From contig CANJKZ010000777.1 of assembly GCA_947471745.1 (NCBI GenBank), positions 1,674,501 to 1,738,500 of the forward strand: 64,000 nucleotides of DNA, in the 5' to 3' direction. The stretch comes from Closterium sp. Naga37s-1 (Eukaryota > Streptophyta > Zygnematophyceae > Desmidiales > Closteriaceae). Shown one piece after another: positions 54,496 through 64,000 of the stretch. Made by a program: the position numbers and the translations under genes. The number at the start of each line of letters is the position of its first letter. The first letter of the stretch is position 1. Under the pieces are notes generated by a model. That model had not been told where the DNA came from, did no database searches, and saw only the letters and a program-made list of their open reading frames with translations.

Positions 54496-54633
54496 CCCGC
54501 TCTATACCATGTAAAGAAAGAGGAATGGAATGACTAAGGAAGAAGTGGGTACAAGTAGGAAACCTAGAAGTGTCGTACCCTATAGTGTCTACCCCACTAC
54601 AGCCTAGATAGACTATAGCATATAAGTTTGACA
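54496..54633 (-). repeat. 5' LTR and primer site of copia E
   Basis: LTR 54510-54633 (124 bp; minus strand TGTCAAACTTATATGC... to ...TTTCTTTACA). Primer site TGGTATAGAGCGGG at 54496-54509, the same variant as in element A. Confidence 0.88.
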
Positions 54634-55300
54634 GGGGGTGCCATGCTTTTACCGTGTCTAGCTTCTTTGGGTCAATTTCAACCCCAGCCTCCGAAATAAC
54701 GTGCCCCAAAAACTCTAGCCTGTCCTGAAAAAACTCGCACTTGGAACCCTTGGTCAATAGCCGGTGCTCGTCTAAAACTTTGAATACTGCTTCCAGATCT
54801 GCTAAGTGCTACTGATTATCGCGACTGTAGACGAGGATGTCGTCGAGGTAAACTATCACGCATTTATCTAAAAGTGGCCTAAACGCCTCGTTCATGGTCA
54901 TCTGAAACGTCGCTGGTGCGTTGGTCAGCCTGAAGGGCATCACGGTGTACTCGAATGACCCGTACCTAGTCCTAAAAGTCGTCATGGCGCAGTCCTATGG
55001 TTCGACTCTAATCTGATGGTAACCTCCCCGTAAATCTATTTTCGAAAAAACCCGTGCTGTTCGCAGTTGATCTATCAGTTCGTCGGCGCGGGGAATGGGG
55101 TATCGCGACTTGAGTGTTACCCTGTTCAGTGCTCTGTAATCGATGTACATGCGAAACCCTCCATTTTTTTTCGGCGTGAACAGTATCGGTGCGGCGAACG
55201 GTGATGAACTTGGTCGGATGAATTTCTTCTCTAACATGTAATCTAGCTGCTTCCTCAGTTCGTCGAGCTCGGGCTGTGTCAGTCGGAACTGTCAATGTAC
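54634..55300 (-). pseudogene. RT region of gypsy G
   Basis: Read on the minus strand: [20 protein letters not shown] (about 55220), [19 protein letters not shown], then [15 protein letters not shown] with the first catalytic Asp (about 55040), and CEFFQDRLEFLGHVISEAG (about 54730). This is Ty3/gypsy RT. Fossil. Confidence 0.85.
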
Positions 55301-57250
55301 GGTTGGCTGTGCCCCGGGTTCTAACTCTATTCGGTGGTCGTGTGCTCGCTGAGGTGGCAGTCCTTCCGGTAAATCGTCGGGAAAAATCCCCGGGTACCGA
55401 TTCAACAGTTCCTGTAGTTCGGGCGGTACCGCTGCCAGCAGTTTCTGAAAGTCGCTCGGCTGCCCTGCTTCCCCGACTATTGCAATGTCCACTGCATACA
55501 CGTCAGCTCCAACGGCGACTGCCCATTTCATTGTGATGGCGTTGACGTGGACCGTTGAAGACTCAGGCGACTGCCAGCGAGGTAGTTCGACCCAGCTACC
55601 GCTACTTCGCACAGTGCAGCTACCCGTCGTCCAGTCAATTCGCGGGTTATACCGTCGCAACCAATCACGCCCCAGTAAAATGTCGTGCCCATCCAGTGTC
55701 GTCGCGAGCATTTCCTGTGTAAACCCGAAGTTCCCCCCGCAGCGGACTTTTACCCTCTCCACCTTTTCCCGTATGGCCAGCGGCGTGCCGTCAACTAAGC
55801 GTGCGTCTATCTCCGGTAAGCACCGACTCAGTGTCAGTTGTAGTTTTCGTGCGGTCGTGGTATTAACTAAGCTGTGACTTGGGCCTCCGTCGATAAAAAT
55901 CTTCACTGCTGCTCCCTGTATTTTCCCGTGAATCAGTACTGGGCAATCCGTCGCTGTACCCTCCTTATTCATCCGAGCCCGATCGATAGCGTGAATCGGT
56001 ACTGTGACCCGGTGAGGGTCGGTGCGGCTGGGCGAGCAGGCAGTCTTGTCAGTAGTTGGCCCGATTCCTACTGACTGCTGGCGTTTCCCTGCCTTGGAGA
56101 CTCCCTCCCATGCTCTGCTCCGCGGCGCCTCAGCTCCTCTGGGCATTCACTCTTGCGATGGCCCGGCCTACTGCAAGCAAAGCAGCGCCCCTTAAACGGC
56201 GCGGCAGCTGCATTCGTCGCAACGGCGTGTACAGTGGCATGCTCGATCGGTCCCCGAGGGTGATGTCCGTAGTAGGACCCCGGTCTCGGACGGCGTAAAA
56301 TGTCGATTTTCTCGGCGAGCGCGAGAATCTCGTTGAAATTCGAGAGTCCGCGTAGCATGATTTCGTGCGAGATGTCCGGGTTCATCCCTCCGGCGTAACG
56401 GTCCACCCGCTCCGCTTCGTGCATATAGCCGACTTGCTCGCATAATGCGAGAAAACCGCTCGTATAGTCTTGAACTGATCCGAGCTGCCGCCAAGTACGC
56501 AGTCTCTGACGCGCCGAAATAGAAGTCGCGATCGGCTCGAAGCGCGCCCGAAGCCCTGCGCACCACGCGTCCCACGTGCTGTATTGGGCGGTCTCGCAGA
56601 ATGAACTCCAGGTGACAGCTGGGCCCGTGGGCCCTTCCTCTTGCGACGGTGGCTCGTAGGCGCGTGGCGACGCCACAATGACTCGCCACCAGTCCATGGC
56701 GGGGCCCCTCAGCAGCGAGACGGCATATCGGATCTTCGCTGCGTCCGACTCGACGTAGTTTGCGTCGAAGAAGACGTTCATCGTGAAGACCCACGATTGA
56801 ACCGTCGGACCTCCGCGCTGGCTCGGGTCGAAACAGGGCGGGCGCTGCGGCTTGAGTGGCATTGGTGCCATGACGGCGTGTTCGCCACTTGTCGCCGCAA
56901 ATTCCACGTGCCGACGGGCTTCGCGAGGCTCCCGTGGGCTTGGCGCGGCCCTGTTCCTCTCCATGCCAGGCATTGATTGAGCGACGCCATCACTGGCTGC
57001 GCCTGAGCGCTGTCCCACGCTGTCGTTTTGTGTCAGTGTGCCTGATGAGATGACGATCGGCTCCTCTGATTGTGCGGGTGCATTTGCAGGTGCGTGTGGT
57101 GGCACTGGAGCATTCACCGTAGATTGCTGACGAGCGGAGTCGCGTTCCGCCGTGAGTGTCGCAATTTCGAGCACCGAATCTTCGATTTGGCGTACGAGAC
57201 GGTCGAGTTGCTCCCGCGTCAGTGTCGCGAGAGTGATTTCAGCCATGGCG
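55300..57250 (-). pseudogene. Gag, zinc knuckle and protease of gypsy G
   Basis: Gag begins MAEITLATLTREQLDRLV near 57245, with a retrotransposon-gag core (VQSWVFTMNVFFDANY, YAVSLLRGPAMDWWR, RFEPIATSISARQRLRTWRQ). A classical CX2CX4HX4C knuckle, CFACSRPGHRKSEC, lies near 56170. A protease-like segment follows (FIDGGPSHSLVN near 55900; the usual motif is DSGA/DTGA), then a linker toward the RT. Fossil. Confidence 0.82.
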
Positions 57251-57429
57251 GGGGTGTCGGGCAAGCTCAGCGAGAGCCTCTGTCGTGGCCGTGCGTGCTT
57301 ACGAGAGAGCACTACGAGCGGCGGTGCTTGTTTCGCTGAGAGACGCCTACCCCCCAAAATTTTTGAGATAGTGGGGAAGCGAAGGTGTGGGTGCGATCCG
57401 AGAAGAGATCGTAGGCTCTGAATACCAAG

Positions 57430-57830
57430 TGTTACGAGTGTAATTGAGTGAACGAGCGAGAATTGCACTATCAAAGCAAAAGTACAATGAGCGAAGGCAT
57501 GAGCGAAGAATATATAGCGAAACTACAGTGGTAACGGTAATGTGTGGAAAATGGGGTGCGCGACAGGCCTAGCGCCGAGGTTGGGAAATGTCGAGGCGGA
57601 GGTCCGGAGCGCGGGTTACCAACCGAACCGTGAGGTTGGGTCGCGTCGTGAACAGTGGCGGGAATGGTGTCGAAGCGAGTGTCGCTAGTGGTAACGGATT
57701 ACTGTTGGGTGCTGTTGGCGGGAACAGTGGTGTACGCGCTGAGCAGGGACGCGAAGTAAGGAAAAGGAAATTTCCTTACTCAGCCAAAGTTATCCTTAGT
57801 ACCTTCCAGTTCTTCAATTAGGGCGGGTCA
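57430..57830 (-). repeat. LTR-like segment of gypsy G
   Basis: Starts on the plus strand with TGTTACGAGTG two bases outside the primer-site candidate. The outer limit cannot be fixed because no second copy is in the window. Confidence 0.45.
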
Positions 57831-57839
57831 TTCTCGGAA

Positions 57840-58791
57840 CAGGTCAGCTCAATTTATGCAGCCAAGAGCGAAATTTTGGAGGGTAACTAGTATTCGAGGG
57901 AAAAAACGTGTCCTCATGCACAACATGGCCAAACTATGAGGACGCGACAGTACATGAACAATCACGAAGTTCGTGCAGATTTCAAGATGCACGCAAGCTC
58001 AGAGTGCAAAAAACGAGCGATTGACGAGCCATGCGAGATACGTATCTGGTGAATTTTCGATTCCAGCTTCATGCTTTTGTGGATATCCATGTTACCACGG
58101 ACAAAAAATTGTGTCATTTTGCCGAAACGAACAAGAAAGACCCGCCCTTACCCTCACCTGACACCGTGTGAGGCCCGCATTTGGAGATGTTAGGAGAACA
58201 AAATTATACAAGGGAACATGACTGTCCGTGTATAACGAGTTACCTTCTGACCAAATCTGAAATTCCCACGTAACCCTTGTTCTCATTTTTTCGCCAACCA
58301 CTTCGCTCGAACTCTCGTGCCTCAAGTTCCTAGCAGGGGGCTGCCCTCGCAAGACTGCGAACGGAGTTCCCAAGCTCACATGCCTAGTGCAAACCCGTCC
58401 AGCACTGTTTTCCTGGTTGGACAAGTATGTCACTTCAGGAACCGATTCAAATCTCGAGATAGTTCTCCTTGCCTCCAGCATCGAGATTAGCTTTTACTGA
58501 GTAGAACATCGAGGTCACTACTCGCGCATCGAAGGTTTCAATGGCCCAAGGAATCGTCATCCAGTTCGCACTTTTAGACGATCGCGACCTAGGTATTGTC
58601 GGAGCTAGGTACCTCCCCGCGCGATGGGGACAATGCCCTGTCAGATTTCCTGTCAGGCTCAGTTACCCTCGACTGCTCTCGTCTTTGGCAGCAACACTCT
58701 CCTCCACTTTAGCCTCAGACTTTTCCGTTCATCTTCAGCAACCTTTCGTTCATCCTCAGCCCAGAACCTGTTTGTTGGACATTCGAGCATC
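57840..58791. other. Upstream region of the F-box gene; no gene seen
   Basis: Intergenic sequence without repeats. A minus-strand frame at 58092-58481 has no recognisable domain. Promoter elements of the F-box gene should lie here, but none can be named with confidence. Confidence 0.4.
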
Positions 58792-59925
58792 ATGGAACTT
58801 CTTCCCGCTAAACTCGTTTACGACATTCTCGAGCGTGCTCAACCGACGGGACCACTCATTGCTCGACTCGCGAGTCTCTCAAACAAGTTTAGACGTATGG
58901 CGGACACGCAGCTGTGGTATTGGCACTGCCGTGACCAGCTGGCCAGAACAGTCGAGGTCAGGGATATAGACGACTCGTTCCATATTGAGAGTTTTCAGGG
59001 AAGGGTGAACGCTATGGAAAGCGATGGTATCAAAGCTTTTGGAAAGTGGTTAAATTGGTGTCCAGGTGTAAGTCCTGCCATGCTGCGAGGGAGGAGATTT
59101 ACCAACATTGCCAGCCCTCACCTTCTCGCTGCTTATTGGCAAGCCGTTCCTGATGCGGAAGGACTCGCTTTTGGCGGACCCCACCTGCACTCTCCTGTCT
59201 TGAAGCTAACCCTGAGCAACGGTTCCCTCATTGTGTTTTCATATACTTGCATGCGGCGGAAAACCGAGGGAGTGTGCGATGATGTGTGGGTCAGCATCTT
59301 GAAAGGTTTTTCGTTTTCTCTCCAAAGCTCAGGGTAAGCTCTATTTACTCCCGTTATCGCTTTCAACGACGTGATGGTGTCTCGTGTTTGGATCAAGAGG
59401 CAGATTCGAGCCCTAGAGTGGATAGGAGCCCGTGGATGGCAGCACCCTCTATATTCTGGATCCGATGTGAATATTACTAGTTTTATGTCCCATTACCAGT
59501 AATACGTTCGGTTTTCCTTACTTGTACCTTCCTAACAGGTTGTTTACTTTTTCTGCCAACTCCTTCGTAGAAGGAGAAGTTTGTCCATTTTGTGAATCCC
59601 AAGTGAGTTCAAACAAAGCATATCTGCCTTAGCATTAAATCCATTTTTTGTTAAGGCTGTGAATAGCGGGGAGTGCTTTCACTAAATCACCTATTATGAC
59701 CATCTGTTCTCCTTTTCAGATAAGCAAATTTGATCTGACTAAATCATTCTTTTGGCAGGTTGTCAAACTCTGTCGAGAGGGCGACTCGCTTTTTAGGTCC
59801 ATCTTGTATTTTTATTTTGACATCAGGACTGCTTTCAAGCTTCCTGTGTTTGTTGAGTACTACTGCACCAAGGTGCAGACAACTGCAATCCTCTTCCCCC
59901 CTCCTTTCCACTCCGATCCCTTTCC

Positions 59926-59985
<60 letters not shown>

Positions 59986-60188
59986 TCTTGATCTCTCTCT
60001 TGAACTCTCTCGAACTCTCTCGAACTCTCTCTCAAACTCTCTAACACTCACTCACACACACACACACACACACTCTTGATCTCTCTCTTGAACTCTCTCG
60101 AACTCTCTCGAACTCTCTCTCAAACTCTCTAACACACTCACACACACACACACACACACAGACACATGCACGCACGCACACGCGCGCG

Positions 60189-60226
<38 letters not shown>

Positions 60227-60779
60227 CACACACACACACTCACACACACGCACACGCACACGCGCACGCACGCTCGCGCACACTCACTCACTTGAGCATG
60301 AATATTCTACTCTCTGGCTTCTTGATTTGTCATGAGATTGGAATAACTTTGTCTCGTCATTGCCATGATTGTCCTTATAGGGCCACATTTACGGAATAAG
60401 GAGGAGTGTTGGCACCAGACCATTACCTATTGATGATTTGGGTTTGGATGGGTCAAACTATCAAGTGTGGTTGGAGGGACAGAATCATCAACTAGAGTTG
60501 GTGAGTCGTGCAAATGCTTTCCTGAGCACGGTCAGATCCATCGTTTTCGAGGTAAACCCTTACACCACTTGGCTGCCCGCATGGTTTGTTGTGGTGTGGT
60601 GCTCATGGTTATGTGTTACTTGCTATGTGTGTGGAGGGGATAGTATGAGAAGTGCTGCAATATGGAAGCCAAGTATGCTCTTGCAATTTAGGATCAATAC
60701 TCTTCTGCACTCTTTTGTTGCCATTAAGTATGTTTTTATTGTTGCACTCTTCTGCAATAGTATCACTGATGTTATATGA
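58792..60779 (+). CDS. F-box protein gene, multi-exon model
   Basis: The N-terminus [18 protein letters not shown], followed by [17 protein letters not shown] and W residues, fits an F-box, implying an SCF adaptor. Exon 1 is 58792-59333 (donor GTAAGC); the frame is also open upstream to 58624, but this ATG starts the F-box. Phase-compatible exons: 59400-59466 ([20 protein letters not shown]), 59759-59872 after TTTTGGCAG ([20 protein letters not shown]), and 60381-60551 after CCTTATAG, before GTAAAC ([20 protein letters not shown]). If the last donor is skipped, the frame stays open to a stop at 60777-60779. The third intron holds the CT/CA microsatellites. The C-terminal domain is not recognised; donors GTGAAT and GTGCAG are weak, so internal boundaries are tentative. 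Confidence 0.55.
59930..60290. repeat. CT/CA microsatellites inside an F-box gene intron
   Basis: (CT)n at about 59930-59965, then (CA)n, then a duplicated block (about 59990-60055 and 60078-60130) containing AACTCTCTCGAACTCTCTCG. A long (CA)n tract with CG variants continues to about 60290. Both strands show false Cys/Val or His/Thr frames. Confidence 0.92.
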
Positions 60780-60904
60780 ACACCATGATGCTATATATTA
60801 AGCAGTTTTACTGCTAGTTGTTTTGGGATGTGCTTTCTACTTTTTCTTCTGTATGTCCGCCTCTGCACTGCATCATCCCGTTCGCATATTCCGCCCCTTT
60901 TGAA

Positions 60905-61640
60905 TCCTATATTTGGAGCCAGAACCGTCAGGACGGACCACTCATGGATGGACCGCAACCTGCAGAGACTGTCGCTCCTCGTGCTGCTCCTCGTGCCCCT
61001 CCTGCTGCCACCCGTGTTGCTCGTGCTGGTGCAATTCGTGCTCCTGCTGCTGCTACTGCGCCTCGGGCAACTCGTCCTCCTGCTGCGGGTGCAACTCATA
61101 CTCCTCGTCCTCTTGCTGCTGCTGCTCGTGCAACTCGTACTGCTGCTGCTGGTACTGCAACCCGTGCTACTCCTGCGGCTCCAACATGTGCTACTTCTGC
61201 TGCTGCTGCTGCTGCAACCCGTGGTACTTCTGTTGCTGCAAGCCGTGGAACTTCTGTTGCTGCTGCTCGTGCTACTGCTGCCCGTGCAAATCGTGCTGCT
61301 GCTGCTGCTGCTGCTGCTAGTTCTGCTCGCACTCCTGCTTCCCGCGCAGCTCGTGCTACTGCTGCTCCTCCAACTCGTGCTGCTGTTTCTGCTGGAACTA
61401 GTGCTGCTGCTGCACATGTATCTCGTGCTACAGTGGTTGCTGTTGCTCGTGCTACTGCTGCCCGTGCAAATCGTGCGGCTGCTGCTGCTGCTCGTGCAAC
61501 TCGCGCTATTGTTGCGGATGGAACTGGTGCTGCTGCCGCTGGTGCAACCGACTCCCTTCCCCTTCCTGAAATCGTACTATAGCTCCCTGTTCCCAGCAAG
61601 GGATGAGCATGCTGTTGCTTTGAGCACCTAGCAACATGCA
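60905..61640 (+). repeat. Triplet-rich Ala/Arg/Thr-coding repeat, copy 2
   Basis: Begins GGAGCCAGAACCGTC like copy 1 at 43190, reads WSQNRQDGPLMDGPQPAET, then Ala/Arg/Thr repeats (ATAARANRAAAAAAAASSA type), and ends DSLPLPEIVL before a stop near 61580. The 3' flank (CAGCAAGGGATGAGCATGCT, then TTTGAGCACCTAGCAACATG) also matches copy 1. The frame has no in-frame ATG before the shared start apart from the internal LMDGP. It might be a terminal exon of the upstream F-box gene, a separate repetitive protein, or noncoding. Confidence 0.55.
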
Positions 61641-62881
61641 TCACCTGCTCTGCAGCACTAACTGACATCACAGCACTCACAGCGTCTTAATAACGTACCA
61701 TTTCTTCTGTTGTTGCTGTTGTTGGTATCTACGCTGAGATTGATAACAACCAAAGAGCACATTGAGACACGACGTGCGATCGATTGAGTGCATAATGGCA
61801 TCTTTCTTTATGTGAACATTGGGCTTTTTGTTTGATTAAGACTGGCATTTCAATGGGGAAGCGTGTGCAGATGCTGCTTACGCATCTCACATTGCCTTCC
61901 ACTTGGTGGTTCTCTTGTACATCGCGCCTCTAATACTGTACCGTATGTTGCATTGCTTGCACACCTTCTGCCTTTTGATCGTCATCGTTTCCACCCAAAC
62001 AGTGTCTGTTAATGCTGAAGTCCTTCAGTTGAATGTTGTGCTGCCGTGCTGTAGCACACTCACCTTGCTGAGGCATGTTTCACTCTACCTACACAGAAGG
62101 GAAGAACCTAGCAGTTGGGGGGGGAATGTGCTCTTCCCATGCTGTGCAGACATCTCTATATGGCTCCATGCTTCCACTTCCTGCCTCAGTCACACTCCTA
62201 CCGACACATTCCACGCCATTCCACTCTGCTTCTCCATCTCCAGCCCAGTGCTGCCAAAGGGCTCCTCCTGCCTGTACCAGACACTCCTCGCCGAAATACC
62301 ATTGTCAGGAATGCCGCCATACCGTACTAGCAGCGAATGAACGACTTGGAACATGTGGGAGGGTTGTCTGGAAAGTTTTAACGACAAGGGAGATGTACAG
62401 CATACCGTAGTCCCACCTAATGTGGCCAAGTGAAACGACTAGCATGCCCTACCTACCCATCAATATGCTGTGCTGCTGCTGCTACCCTCTCCTCTCCACC
62501 CACCGCCCTTGTGCATGCCACAAGAGCGTCAGCAAGCATCGCAACTCCAATCTCGCACAACACTCTGAGCTTCCATGTATACACAGTTGGTCAGCAGCAC
62601 TCGTGCTTTCCCCACCAACCAGCAGTATCCCCACCCTTCCACCGCCCAACCAGCCAGTCCACTCTGTCCAGCCCAAGGCAGGGGGGGATTTCCTGAGGCC
62701 CGGTTCCATCTCCCCCTGTGTCCCTCCTCTCCTGCCGCCCTGCTGCCCTGCCACTGCCCGTCTGCAAGCATCGATGCAATCGGCGAGGGACACAACTCCC
62801 AGCAGCTCATCCTCCTCCCCGGTAACCCACACACGGTGCACGCGGTTGGTCACTAAGCCAAGCCCCCACGTGAATACGCAC
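61641..62881. other. No gene seen
   Basis: Mixed-composition sequence between repeat copy 2 and the SPIKE1-like exons. No continuation of the DOCK reading frame was found on the minus strand. Frames on both strands lack domains. Confidence 0.4.
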
Positions 62882-64000
62882 AAAGAGCTGGTCCTCAGTG
62901 TAGCACTCCTTCACGCGCTGCAGACATGGGATGTCCACCAGCAGAGGCCCCCCCAGGCTCATACCAGGGCGCAGCCCCCCCTTCCCCCAGCGCCCCACTG
63001 CTAGACCCCGGCGTCCCAGGGCTCCCTGTGCCCTCCCCTGCCCCTCCCCCTGCTGCCCCGCCCAGCACCCCTGGTGTGCCGGCCCCTGTGCTGCTGCTCC
63101 CGAAGCCGGTGGTGCCTCCGGCTGAGTCGAAGAGCGGGATGGTGGCAAACGCAAAGGCCTCGCGGAATGGCATGCTCTGTGGGGGTTGAGGGGGGAGTGC
63201 AGCGGGGTGGAATGGGGTGAAAGAGTGATGAGCGGGTTGAGTAATGGACGCGAAAGTCTTGGGGGTTGGCATGGCGTGTGCAGAAAGAGGTTGAGGTGCA
63301 GAATGTTTTTAAATCAAGCAGACAGGAAGTAGATAGACTGACCTGTGCCCATTCTGAGAGCCGCGATGCTTCCCTCTCTGTCAAACCGGGCTGCATGCAC
63401 GGACGAACGGAAAGAGGATCCCAGTGAGCGAAGAGGGAAGCAGGTGCATGATAATCAGCAAGGAGTAGTGATGACTACAACAGCGCAGGTGACAGCAGTA
63501 GCAAAGAACGAAGAAAGAGGCAGATGTGCAAAACAGGTGCAGCAGGGCAGGACCAGCGACGCCAGCGCCATCACCTCCGCCAGAGGCGCCGCCATGCGGC
63601 ACGTGATGGATGGGCAGCGACCTTCAGGGGTGAGCGACGCCATGTGAGCCAGGAAGTCCCGCACCTGTGAAAGCGACAAGCAACAAGAATGAGATTTCTC
63701 AAAAGGCAGCACGAGGTATGCCTACATGCACCGCACCCAACCATACATGTGTCAGCAGCGCAGGTGCGTGGACCACCTCTCACTTCAAATGCATGTCAGC
63801 TGTGCTAGAGTGTTTAAATTCACGAGGCTCACCTTCATGGAGGTGAGCTGTGCTAGGGTCTCCGCGTCCATGCCTCTGAGATCCGACACTGACAGAGTCC
63901 CCAGCAGCCGGCCCCCCCTCACCCACCCCGTCCTCCTCCCCTCCCTCCTCCTGTCATTTCAGCAGCACCAGCAGCACCAGAAGTACCAGAAGCAGCTCCC
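62882..64000 (-). CDS. SPK1: SPIKE1-like DOCK-family ROP-GEF gene, N-terminal exons, partial
   Basis: SPIKE1 activates ROP GTPases and controls actin and cell shape. As recalled, Arabidopsis SPK1 has LTEREKQKLQVWSR, MPYRESFAWAVVPLFDN and NLNKVKESYSEES ahead of its DHR-1 domain. Here exon 63343-63390 reads PGLTEREASRLSEWAQ, exon ~62882-63176 starts SMPFREAFAFATIPLFDS, passes a Gly/Ser-rich stretch and WYEPG, and ends with LLVDIPCLQRVKECYTEDQL: same order, same spacing style. Introns are GT-AG and phase 0. Two upstream exons (63575-63664, VRDFLAHMASLTPEGRCPSI; 63833 to the edge, VSDLRGMDAETLAQLTSMK) splice in phase but have no SPK1 counterpart I recall. The 5' end lies off the window. The reading frame shifts at a run of seven C (62948-62954, plus strand). 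DHR-1 and the catalytic DHR-2 are not found downstream. Confidence 0.6.

Larger units (their letters stand above)
50703..54633 (-). mobile_element. Ty1/copia LTR element E, partial (5' LTR to spacer)
   Basis: Minus strand. It retains the 5' LTR (54510-54633), primer site, GC-rich leader, zinc module, protease, integrase and the first part of the Gly/Ala/Glu spacer. RT, RNase H and the 3' LTR are not present; it meets element F tail to tail near 50.7 kb. The LTR and primer site place it in the subfamily of element A. Its outer end abuts gypsy G. Broken, with several breaks. Confidence 0.85.
54634..57830 (-). mobile_element. Ty3/gypsy LTR element G, broken 5' half
   Basis: Minus strand. An LTR-like segment begins at 57430 (outer end uncertain, about 57.8 kb). 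A primer-site candidate lies at 57414-57427 (TGGTATTCAGAGCC), then gag with a zinc knuckle, protease, and part of the RT, which stops at element E. RNase H and integrase are not in the window. Broken, about three or four breaks. It is unlike gypsy H in gag sequence, so at least two gypsy lineages are present. Confidence 0.85.

Noticed and set aside
60041-60291. Val/Cys/Arg-rich minus-strand frames
   Set aside because: They are translations of (CA)n microsatellites.
1-64000. A defence, toxin or biosynthetic gene system
   Set aside because: No such enzymes were seen; host genes are isolated eukaryotic genes and the remainder is transposable elements and minisatellites. tRNA and rRNA genes were looked for by eye and none were recognised.

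Overview
This is a eukaryotic nuclear window, most likely from a streptophyte green alga. Three signs support that. The host exons have canonical GT-AG introns and plant-type products: an F-box/LRR protein, an ankyrin-repeat protein, a second F-box protein and a SPIKE1-like DOCK fragment. The LTR elements use plant-style initiator-Met primer sites (TGGTATCAGAGC type). GC-rich minisatellites are abundant. A zygnematophycean such as Closterium would fit, but that is inference. No prokaryotic operon, CRISPR array, rRNA or tRNA was seen.

Layout. 1-6.4 kb: sparse host DNA with minisatellites and an ankyrin-repeat gene (+, exons near 1.9-2.8 kb). 6.4-14.7 kb: a broken Ty3/gypsy element (H, minus) carrying a copia element (A, plus, 8154-13748). 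14.9-18.6 kb: a LINE (J, minus) with ORF1, endonuclease and part of the RT. 19087-26408: a copia element (B, minus) with a perfect target duplication, 46 bp downstream of the stop of an intact F-box/LRR gene (26455-29649, minus). 29.7-31.4 kb: its upstream region with a 42-bp tandem repeat and a pyrimidine-rich minisatellite. 31417-39814: a short non-autonomous LTR element (D, minus); one of its LTRs holds a 433-bp hAT-type MITE and the other holds a complete-length copia element (C, minus, 33056-39749). 40388-41804: a second short non-autonomous LTR element (I, minus). 43.2-43.9 kb: an Ala/Arg/Thr-coding triplet-rich repeat, repeated at 60.9-61.6 kb. 43906-54633: two partial copia elements (F plus, E minus) lying tail to tail, E abutting a broken gypsy element (G, minus, 54634 to about 57.8 kb). 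58.8-60.8 kb: an F-box gene in several exons (+). 62.9-64.0 kb: exons of a SPIKE1-like ROP-GEF gene (minus) running off the right edge.

About 45 kb of the 64 kb is transposable-element DNA. The five larger copia elements share one architecture: a GC-rich minisatellite leader, a zinc-knuckle-like module with an unusually wide first gap, DSG protease, integrase, a long Gly/Ala/Glu-rich tandem spacer, then RT/RNase H where retained. A short QQLREW peptide motif occurs on both sides of the protease-integrase block. Three of these elements and non-autonomous element I end in the same palindromic polypurine-tract sequence. These shared modules, rather than any single gene, are the most unusual content here. 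The nesting gives relative ages: D before C; H before A; G before E.
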